From an uncultured Pseudovibrio sp. (GTDB lineage Bacteria; Pseudomonadota; Alphaproteobacteria; Rhizobiales; Stappiaceae), in NCBI GenBank assembly GCA_947496145.1, contig CANMBS010000001.1:124001-188000 (forward strand): 64,000 nucleotides of DNA, written 5' to 3'. A program made the position numbers and the translations under genes. The notes under the pieces are model-generated. The model ran no database searches, was not told where the DNA came from, and saw only the letters and a program-made list of their open reading frames with translations. This document shows, piece by piece, positions 58,035 to 64,000 of the stretch. Within the stretch, counting starts at the first letter, position 1. Each line of letters opens with the position of its first letter.

Positions 58035-59246
58035 ATGAAACGCCGTTATCTGTTCATTGCACTAGCCGTCGTGCTGATCGCAGCATCTGTGCTGACGTAT
58101 CTAATTCAAACCGGAGAACGTCGGTCAGGACGTCAAACCTGGCCTGCACGAAATCTGGAGGTGAGCCAACTTGATGCCTCTGAAATCAAGAATTTGGGCT
58201 GGAACCCCAAAGAGCTTGATGCAGTTTTCAACTACGCTGCCAGTTTGAGCACGGATTCCTTCATGATCCTTACCAATGGTCGAAAGGTTGGGGCATTTGG
58301 TGACCTTTCAAAATCCTACAGTGTTCATTCGATAAGAAAAGCTCTTCTCAGTGCTCTTGTTGGCCAGCAACTGGCATCGCACACAAATGAACTGCGCCTT
58401 GATGCGACACTTCAGGAACTCGGTATTAATGACGCCCCGGTACCGCTGACGGAGTTGCAACAGCAGACAACAGTGCGTCATTTGCTGCGCAGTGTTTCAG
58501 GTATTAACCACCCGGCTGCTGCCTCGGGTAGTCTGCAAGCGGAAATCGACAGGCGGTTGGGGCACACAGAAAACCAGCCGGGGACCATCTGGGCTTACAA
58601 CAACTGGGATTATAACGCGCTGACAACCGTCTTTGAGAGTGCGGCAGGTTCTGAGGTTGCAGAGGCGTTCGATGTCAGGATAGCACAACCTGTCGGAATG
58701 CAAGATTTTGATCGCTCCGACGTGTCTTACAACTTTGATCCTCAGAAGTCCGAGCACAGGGCAGCAATGTTCAAAATGTCTGCACGCGACCTTGCCCGGA
58801 TTGGCAACCTTTATCTCAATCGAGGAGTTGCTGACGGGCAGCATATTCTTGCAGAAAAGTGGATCGAACTTATTACCAGCGATTTCACTGAAACAGGCAT
58901 TGAAGGAATGCGTTGGGGGCATGGTTATCTGTGGTGGATACCCGGAGCAGATACCGGTCTGCCCAAGGGGACTTTCTGGGCATGGGGACTGGGAAATCAG
59001 GCGCTCATAGTGATCCCCGAATGGGATACCGTTATCATCCACCAATCAGACACTACTGAGTTCCTGAAACGGTTCATACCATTGATCAGCCGTGAAAAAA
59101 TGACTGGAGAGGCGGCAATAATGCAGCTTATTTCGTCATGTCGCGGAGCCGCTGCCCGTGAAACTGAGTATTGCACTGAGCACCGCTTTATCACGCGGCG
59201 CGAGTTTAACAAGCTCATCTCGCTGGTCGTTGCTGCACGAGAATAG
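58035..59246 (+). CDS. Serine hydrolase of the class C beta-lactamase/esterase superfamily
   Basis: The 403-residue protein has an N-terminal membrane or signal segment (YLFIALAVVLIAASVLTYLI) and a beta-lactamase-fold domain. The SxxK motif is in YSVHSIRKALLSALVG and YxN is in WAYNNWDYNAL. The third motif (KTG or HxG) is replaced by WGLGNQALIV. Such proteins are periplasmic esterases, peptidases or similar; real beta-lactam cleavage is unlikely. The C-terminal 60 residues carry two Cys (SSCRGA, EYCTEH). It stands alone. Confidence 0.82.
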   Translation: MKRRYLFIALAVVLIAASVLTYLIQTGERRSGRQTWPARNLEVSQLDASEIKNLGWNPKELDAVFNYAASLSTDSFMILTNGRKVGAFGDLSKSYSVHSIRKALLSALVGQQLASHTNELRLDATLQELGINDAPVPLTELQQQTTVRHLLRSVSGINHPAAASGSLQAEIDRRLGHTENQPGTIWAYNNWDYNALTTVFESAAGSEVAEAFDVRIAQPVGMQDFDRSDVSYNFDPQKSEHRAAMFKMSARDLARIGNLYLNRGVADGQHILAEKWIELITSDFTETGIEGMRWGHGYLWWIPGADTGLPKGTFWAWGLGNQALIVIPEWDTVIIHQSDTTEFLKRFIPLISREKMTGEAAIMQLISSCRGAAARETEYCTEHRFITRREFNKLISLVVAARE

Positions 59247-59336
59247 TGCGACTGAAGCAATCGCAATAAAGGCATGAGTGAGATCACGGTTTCAGGCTGC
59301 CATCAAAAACATCATTCAAGATCGCGGCAGTTTTTC

Positions 59337-59873
59337 TCAGGTATGCAAATCAATTATCCGATTGATTTGCATACCAGCGTTCACAGCTGAGTAAATCGGA
59401 AATGGCACCCGCTCGGAAGTGTCGATAGTGCGTTTTATCCATTCCTGTTCTTCGAGTTGTCGCAGGGATGCTGACAGTGCTCTGTCGGTGATTGTGAGCA
59501 GGCCAGACCTGAGGGCAGAGAACCTTTGAGGTGCGGCTGTGAGGGCCAGGATGGGGATAGTCCAGCTTTTTCGCAGGAGCGCTGCCCCTTTTTTATCGGG
59601 GACAATATCGGCAATAGCACTGGCAATTCTGGCGGCTTCTGCTCCTGCTTGTGTGAGTTGAAACTCCGGGCGCAAGGGGTGACCGTGACCGGGGTTCCTT
59701 TCTAAAAGACCTATTTCAATCAGGTGCTTGAGGCTTGCGGAAAAGGATGTTCTGCCAGCCCCGCAAGCAGCCAGCAACGGGGCCTGCCTGCCGGGTACGC
59801 CGTCTTGCATGAGTGCCAGAATATTGAGAGACCAGGCTCGGGATGTCAGCTTGACAAGTGCGCTAATGTCCAT
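59337..59873 (-). CDS. HxlR-type regulator with two winged-helix domains in tandem
   Basis: The 178-residue protein appears to hold two copies of an HxlR-like winged helix. Copy one is at about 7-80 (RAWSLNILALMQDG, then SASLKHLIEIGLLERN and EFQLTQAG). Copy two is at about 100-172 (KSWTIPILALTAAPQRFSAL, SASLRQLEEQEWIKR and PIYSAV). Usual HxlR proteins have one domain and dimerise, so this may be a fused dimer. It faces the VOC gene across only 40 bases and probably regulates it and itself. A perfect 15-base inverted repeat covers its last codons. Confidence 0.78.
   Translation of the reverse strand: MDISALVKLTSRAWSLNILALMQDGVPGRQAPLLAACGAGRTSFSASLKHLIEIGLLERNPGHGHPLRPEFQLTQAGAEAARIASAIADIVPDKKGAALLRKSWTIPILALTAAPQRFSALRSGLLTITDRALSASLRQLEEQEWIKRTIDTSERVPFPIYSAVNAGMQINRIIDLHT
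59340..59375. repeat. Perfect 15-base inverted repeat at the end of the HxlR-type gene
   Basis: GGTATGCAAATCAAT (59340-59354) and ATTGATTTGCATACC (59361-59375) are exact reverse complements around TATCCG. On the minus strand it encodes the last 12 residues of the regulator and ends right before its TGA. No T run follows. Confidence 0.9.
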
Positions 59874-59913
59874 AAAGTATAGTTACTCTATTTTTTGATG
59901 AGGGGGAAGTTTG

Positions 59914-60291
59914 ATGTCTTTAGTTTCTTTGGAAAATACGATTACGATCACCATCTCTGTCCGGGATCGCCATGCCAGCGCGGAGTGGTATAGCAAAATG
60001 CTCGGTTTTGAATTGCTCTATCACCTTGATGAAGCGGGCTGGAGCGAAATGAAAACAAAAACTGAAGGGGTTACGCTGGGAATGGGGGAGCAGGCAGAAC
60101 CTCAGCCCGGTAACTCGGTACCGGTTTTCGGGGTAGCTGATATTGAAAAGGCACGTGGAGCGCTGGAAGACGCTGATGTAAAGTTTGATGGCGCCACCCA
60201 GACCATCGAAGGAATGGTCAGTCTGGCGACTTTCTATGATCTTGACGGGAATGCCATGATGTTGGCTCAGGACCTGAAAGTGACTGCCTGA
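59914..60291 (+). CDS. VOC (glyoxalase/bleomycin resistance-fold) family protein
   Basis: The 125-residue protein has the VOC pattern: ITISVRDRHASAEWYSKMLGFEL, a middle block GVTLGMGEQ, and MVSLATFYDLDGNAMMLAQDL with the conserved D-x-D-G-N. Glyoxalase-type metal ligands cannot be fixed with certainty. It is divergent from the double-HxlR regulator; HxlR proteins often sense electrophiles or thiol stress, so a detoxifying role is possible. ATG 59914 has GGGGGAAG upstream, one codon after a TTG. Confidence 0.88.
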   Translation: MSLVSLENTITITISVRDRHASAEWYSKMLGFELLYHLDEAGWSEMKTKTEGVTLGMGEQAEPQPGNSVPVFGVADIEKARGALEDADVKFDGATQTIEGMVSLATFYDLDGNAMMLAQDLKVTA

Positions 60292-60345
60292 CGGGTTCTC
60301 CCGGCTTCAGAGCTTTGCCACATGCGGAGCGCTGCCTGAACACAA

Positions 60346-60376
60346 CAAAAGCCCCGGCAGAGCCGAGGCTTTTTTG
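60346..60376 (+). terminator. Intrinsic terminator after the VOC gene
   Basis: AAAAGCCCCGGC and GCCGAGGCTTTT form a stem with one mismatch around a short loop, ending in TTTTTT. It also marks the 3' end of the convergent small gene at 60434. Confidence 0.85.
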
Positions 60377-60433
60377 TATCTGCTGATGCAGAAAACTGTT
60401 TTGAAACCGGGAGATTTCAGGGCAATTGGCTCA

Positions 60434-60649
60434 TCAGGCAGCAAAACGTTTTTTGTTTGCTGCTGCATTAGCTGCGCGCATTTCTTCTGCACGTTGCTTG
60501 CGCTGCTCTGGTGTTTCGTAAACAATCGTACGGTGGTACTCGCAGTAAGAGCCATTTTCAGCGCGGTTTGTACATGGGAAAGTGTAACTTCCGCTGTCGC
60601 CTTCAGTCCACTTGCACTGCCCCGGCTTTGGCATAACTGGTGCTTTCAT
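60434..60649 (-). CDS. Small protein resembling the GcrA C-terminal Cys/His tail
   Basis: This 71-residue protein has GQCKWTEGDSGSYTFPCTN followed by GSYCEYHRTIVY. The C-x-W-x-x-G ... C ... YCxxH order is like the C-terminal segment of GcrA, the alphaproteobacterial cell-cycle regulator, which contacts sigma70. The N-terminal helix-turn-helix of GcrA is absent. The rest is a basic, Ala-rich helix (EQRKQRAEEMRAANAAANKKR). The ATG follows AAGGGTAG. The protein could act as a stand-alone sigma-binding piece; this is inference. Confidence 0.65.
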   Translation of the reverse strand: MKAPVMPKPGQCKWTEGDSGSYTFPCTNRAENGSYCEYHRTIVYETPEQRKQRAEEMRAANAAANKKRFAA

Positions 60650-61027
60650 CTACCTACCCTTGTTTTTTGGTGTCATAGATCAACACTGCATGCCTACGGG
60701 AGGAACGTACGCCATGCTCGCCGTTTGATCTTTGCCGCCATTTTTGATTATGGGATCACCGGAATTTTCTTTTGCTGCAATAAAAACAGACAAATTTACC
60801 GGACAGGGAAAAAGATTATCTCTCCCTTTTCCAAATTGCCAGATATTTTTAACTGGGTAAAAATACTTATGCAATGAATATTACATGAGAAATTTGAAAC
60901 TATCGAAATTCGTAATATAAAACAAAATGATAGAGACTATCACTTGTATGCAGCAAAATTAACCAAAACGAAAAATCGGTGACTATTGAGTGTTTAAGCT
61001 ACAAAACGATTCATCAATTGTGGCGAT
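60650..61027. other. AT-rich gene-free region
   Basis: No gene is visible. Composition turns AT-rich from about 60840 to 61020, with many short A runs. I see no hairpin or promoter strong enough to report. Confidence 0.4.
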
Positions 61028-62656
61028 TTATGGCTTTTTTGAGTGATCTCCAAGAACACCCCCAACATTGCTGAGTGCCTTCTGGTCATCTAAATCATAG
61101 CGAGCAGCTTCGCCGATTTCCACTGTGTACACCACAGAAGAGTTATTTTGAATCACTGGCTTACCGCCAATATCACCACGCAGGGCAAGCAAATCATCAA
61201 AGAAAGCACGGTCCCACAACACGGGATTCCCTCGTTTTCCACCAGCTGTTGAAATGCCGATCAACTGATTCTGTGCTGGCTGACGATTTTGCAGCAACTG
61301 ATTGATATGATCTGATGAAACAAATGGCATGTCACCGAGAAGAATCATTGCTGCATTCGACTGATCGCTGACGCTTTTGATACCACATTTGATTGAGGAT
61401 GAAATTCCATCTGCATAAGAAGAGTTATGCCGGAAACTGACGGACAGGCCCGCAAGCGCGTCTTCCACCTCAGAGGCCATGGCCCCAGTCACAACAATGA
61501 CTTCACTTAAACCACTTGCCAGAGCATTTTCAGCACTGTGCCTGATGACGGGCTTACCGTCGATCTGCGCCAGTAGCTTGTTATGATCACCCATGCGCGA
61601 GGAATTGCCTGCGGCGAGAAGAATGCCGCTGCAAACTGTGTTTTCTGAGTGCTTTGATCGCAGATGGTCGCGAGGTTGGGGTCGGCTGTGAATTTCCTTC
61701 AAGAGACCACCGACTCCCATGGTCATGATATCCCGACCAGTTACCGGAATATCGGCAAGCAAACGCTGCAATATCCAATCAAACCCATTTTCCTGCGGAC
61801 TGCGTGCGCAGCCGGGAGCGCCAATAACAGGAGTTCCGTTTAAATCACCCAGAACCAGCAGGTTACCGGGATCAACGGGCATACCGAAGTGAGTGAGGTG
61901 TCCTCCGGCCAACTGCAACGCAGCGGGAATAACATCTTCCTGATCAACCACAGCGGACGCACCAAATACGACGATTAGATCTGCAGAGCGAACTTGCTCC
62001 AGCTCCAGAGCATTGGTGAGCGCAGCCTCCTCATGGGGAATGCGCAGGTCAGTACAGATATGGCTCTGAGCGATATTGAGTCGCTCCTGCAATACTCGCA
62101 GGCTTTTTGTAATGGTCTCCGGTTTGAGGTGCGGAAGCTCGGTTGAGATTACTGCGACGGCCTTTGGCTTGTAAGCTGCGACGGAAACCGCTTTTTCAAT
62201 TTTCTTTGCCGCTGACCGGGCCAGTTCCTCATTAACTGCCAGTGGAATAATTTTCGCAGTTGCGAGCATACGTCCTTCACGCACCTCTGTGAACGGAGGA
62301 AGGCAGGCGAAAGTGATTGCAGGGTCAATGAGGTTGGCTTCGGTCACCTTATCCGCATCTACTTGCAGAACACCACTTTGTGTGGCGTAGAGATTGGCGC
62401 GCCCTGTGAAGGATGGGGAGAGGGAAACAGCAGCAGCCCCTGCGCTTTGTGCAAGTAAGGTGGCGGCCTGATCCTCATGCAGGTCAGTTGCCTCCACCTC
62501 GGCTACAGTAATTTCATTAATTCCAGAAGCTGCAAGTTGTTTGATATCCGTTGCGCTGAGTTGGTGGGCCTTAGACAAAGAAAGGCCATCATGCTTGAGA
62601 GAATGAGCGAGGTAACACCCGGTGCACTCATTTATGGGTCTTGTGCCAAACTTCAC
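61028..62656 (-). CDS. Molybdopterin-binding / nucleotidyltransferase fusion (MoeA-like plus MobA/MocA-like)
   Basis: The 542-residue protein joins two domains. Residues 1-330 carry a molybdopterin-binding (MoeA/CinA-like) part: LAHSLKHDGLSLSKAHQLS, then RSADLIVVFGASAVVDQEDVI and TPVIGAPGCARSPQENGFDW. Residues 345-540 are a MobA-like nucleotidyltransferase: SGILLAAGNSSRMGDHNKLL, VIVVTGAMASEVEDAL, MILLGDMPFVSSDHI and GNPVLWDRAFFDDLLALRGD. Such fusions help make or insert the MCD cofactor of xanthine dehydrogenase or CO-dehydrogenase-like enzymes. The GTG start lies one base behind the xdhC-type stop. Confidence 0.9.
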   Translation of the reverse strand: MKFGTRPINECTGCYLAHSLKHDGLSLSKAHQLSATDIKQLAASGINEITVAEVEATDLHEDQAATLLAQSAGAAAVSLSPSFTGRANLYATQSGVLQVDADKVTEANLIDPAITFACLPPFTEVREGRMLATAKIIPLAVNEELARSAAKKIEKAVSVAAYKPKAVAVISTELPHLKPETITKSLRVLQERLNIAQSHICTDLRIPHEEAALTNALELEQVRSADLIVVFGASAVVDQEDVIPAALQLAGGHLTHFGMPVDPGNLLVLGDLNGTPVIGAPGCARSPQENGFDWILQRLLADIPVTGRDIMTMGVGGLLKEIHSRPQPRDHLRSKHSENTVCSGILLAAGNSSRMGDHNKLLAQIDGKPVIRHSAENALASGLSEVIVVTGAMASEVEDALAGLSVSFRHNSSYADGISSSIKCGIKSVSDQSNAAMILLGDMPFVSSDHINQLLQNRQPAQNQLIGISTAGGKRGNPVLWDRAFFDDLLALRGDIGGKPVIQNNSSVVYTVEIGEAARYDLDDQKALSNVGGVLGDHSKKP

Positions 62657-62657
62657 G

Positions 62658-63716
62658 TTATGCTGCTTTCTTTTGCTCAGCTTTGGTGCCGCGCAATGTC
62701 ACGATTATTTCGGAGAGGACAGCCACCGCGATCTCTTGCGGGTTTGCAGCGCCGATATCAAGTCCGATAGGAGCTTTGATGCGAGCAATGTCTTCTTCAG
62801 AAACGCCCGCTTCACGTAAACGTTCACAGCGTTTGGCGTGCGTTTTCCGACTGCCGAGAGCTCCGACATAGAAGCAGCCAGCTTTAAGTGCCTCTGTCAG
62901 CGGGAAGTCATCAATCTTAGGGTCATGGGTCACTGCTGCAACTGCTGTATACGGGTCCAGCTTAAGCTGTTCCATCACATCTTCAGGCCATTCAGCGTAT
63001 AGCGAGATACCCGGGAAACGTTCTTTAGAAGCAAAGGCGCTACGGGGATCAACGACTGTGATGTCATAGCCAGCTGTTTGAGCAATGGGTACCAGTGCCT
63101 GCGTAATGTGGACCGCCCCAACCACGACGATGCGCGTTGCTGGTACCTGCATACTTAAAAAGTACTCCTGCCCGTCCTCTGAGGTTACGTGCCCTGACTT
63201 ACCACTACGGACTCCGTTTTCGAATGCAACAGCGAGTGCAGTGTCTTCTGCATCGTCGCCGTACAGCATAACAGAGGATGTGCCGTCGGCCAGATTGGTC
63301 AGCAGTGCAGCTGGCTCTCTTTCGTACCGTGCTTTATTCAGAAGGTGGATATGTCCGTGATCCGCTTCTGATGTGACTGGTTGTACATAGACTGCAATCT
63401 TGCCGCCACAGGAAAGGCCAACACGCCATGCGGTTTCGTCCGCAACGCCAAACTCAATCCTGCGGGCCTTGCCACCTTCAAGCACATCCAATGCTTCTGA
63501 AACAACGGCGCCTTCAACACATCCGCCAGAAACGGAGCCTTCGAACTCGCCATTCTCGTCAATGATCAAATGGCTCCCTACAGGGCGCGGCGCAGATCCC
63601 CATGTCTCAATCACTGTTGCAAGAACGACTTTGCGTCCTTCCGTTTGCCAGCGTTCAGCGACACCAAGCACATCAAGATTTTGGGGCAATTCCTCAGGCA
63701 AATGACTAATGGACAT
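62658..63716 (-). CDS. XdhC/CoxI family protein
   Basis: XdhC proteins bind molybdenum cofactor and load it into xanthine dehydrogenase-type enzymes. The 352-residue protein has the N-terminal XdhC domain (VLATVIETWGSAPRPVGSHLI, SVSGGCVEGAVV, WRVGLSCGGKIAVYVQP, with the Cys pair) and the C-terminal Rossmann domain (TRIVVVGAVHITQALVPIAQ, DPRSAFASKERFPG, VGALGSRKTHAKR). ATG 63716 (MSISHLPEEL) is one choice; ATG 63749 with GGGA upstream is another. It is coupled to the fusion gene downstream. Confidence 0.93.
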   Translation of the reverse strand: MSISHLPEELPQNLDVLGVAERWQTEGRKVVLATVIETWGSAPRPVGSHLIIDENGEFEGSVSGGCVEGAVVSEALDVLEGGKARRIEFGVADETAWRVGLSCGGKIAVYVQPVTSEADHGHIHLLNKARYEREPAALLTNLADGTSSVMLYGDDAEDTALAVAFENGVRSGKSGHVTSEDGQEYFLSMQVPATRIVVVGAVHITQALVPIAQTAGYDITVVDPRSAFASKERFPGISLYAEWPEDVMEQLKLDPYTAVAAVTHDPKIDDFPLTEALKAGCFYVGALGSRKTHAKRCERLREAGVSEEDIARIKAPIGLDIGAANPQEIAVAVLSEIIVTLRGTKAEQKKAA

Positions 63717-63879
63717 GGCACGCTCGCAATTCAACAGGTGTTTGAGCATTCCCGGGCAACGTAACGAATTGCACTTTGAGAATGCGCCTTCATAACGTGA
63801 GGAGCCTAGCCTGCTTTCTCAAGGGTGCGCAACAAAAGAACGATGAGTGCTGGAGAACTGTTAGTGTGCAGTGTTAGTC

Positions 63880-63917
63880 TCAAACAGAAAAAGCGCCGGA
63901 ACTTTCGTTCCAGCGCT
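63880..63917 (-). terminator. Terminator for a gene entering from the right
   Basis: AGCGCCGGAA (63892-63901) and TTCCAGCGCT (63908-63917) form a stem with one mismatch around CTTTCG. On the minus strand TTTTTCTGTTT follows. It lies 25 bases behind the stop codon at 63942. Confidence 0.8.
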
Positions 63918-63941
63918 CTTAATTCTTGAAACTGACGAGTT

Positions 63942-64000
63942 TTATTCGGCAGCCATCCTGGTGATTGGGCCTGCGCTGAGGACCAGATCGTCAACGTGAT
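63942..64000 (-). CDS. C-terminal end of an unidentified gene (partial)
   Basis: On the minus strand an open frame entering from the right edge ends in LVLSAGPITRMAAE and a TAA at 63942-63944, followed by a good terminator. Only 18 full codons are visible, too few to name it. Its position upstream of the XdhC and MoeA/MobA-like genes suggests another gene of the same cluster, for instance for a molybdenum hydroxylase or its maturation. Confidence 0.45.
   Translation of the reverse strand, partial: HVDDLVLSAGPITRMAAE

Overview
The window looks like a chromosomal segment of an alphaproteobacterium of the Hyphomicrobiales type. Several gene blocks have the order familiar from that group: GNAT-obgE-proB-proA-nadD-rsfS-rlmH, lptC-lptA-lptB-rpoN-hpf-ptsN, tRNA-Ala / TIGR02300 gene / aroA-cmk-rpsA, sppA-ihfB-lapA, and addB-addA-trxA. 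The moderate base composition and gene content would fit a marine Stappiaceae such as Pseudovibrio, but that name is an inference; no rRNA is present to settle it. I saw no insertion sequence, prophage or CRISPR array.

Layout. 1-10.9 kb: ribosome-associated GTPase, proline biosynthesis, NAD synthesis and ribosome silencing/methylation genes, then a cell-envelope run (EnvC-like activator, CtpA protease, YibQ-like deacetylase) ending in rppH. 11-19.3 kb: small regulators, a TetR/SDR divergent pair with a visible operator, queG-GST, uppP, an unrecognised coiled-coil gene, and an NDUFA9-type reductase. 19.4-26.6 kb: tRNA-Leu, ribonuclease D, the Lpt export genes, rpoN, hpf, ptsN, then DUF1150 and Hsp20. 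26.9-35.2 kb: haem genes hutW-hutX, the glycerol-3-phosphate importer ugpB-A-E-C with a possible Pho box, and photolyase. 35.4-41 kb: a secreted protein with a possible caspase-like His/Cys pair, tRNA-Ala, a zinc-ribbon protein, aroA-cmk-rpsA.

41-45.4 kb looks accessory, lying between rpsA and sppA, which are often close in related genomes. It holds a membrane protein, a FemAB/BcsL-like acetyltransferase, an SDR lacking the usual Tyr-Lys pair, an AT-rich stretch, and a non-coding locus of about 380 bases with a chain of hairpins and a strong terminator whose loop is C-rich. 45.4-50.8 kb: chorismate mutase, sppA, ihfB, lapA, an ornithine-cyclodeaminase-family gene, a TRIC-like channel, grpE and trxA. 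50.9-57.5 kb: AddAB recombination helicase-nuclease. 57.5-64 kb: a serine hydrolase, a double-HxlR regulator next to a glyoxalase-fold protein, a GcrA-tail-like small protein, and genes for molybdenum hydroxylase maturation (XdhC and a MoeA-MobA-like fusion).

The most noteworthy items are the structured RNA locus at about 44.8-45.18 kb, a two-copy 104-base dispersed repeat made of two hairpins (5739 and 48589), the secreted caspase-fold candidate at 35.4 kb, the unrecognised Cys/His coiled-coil protein inserted next to uppP, and queG, whose only well-placed start appears to be a CTG overlapping the upstream stop codon.
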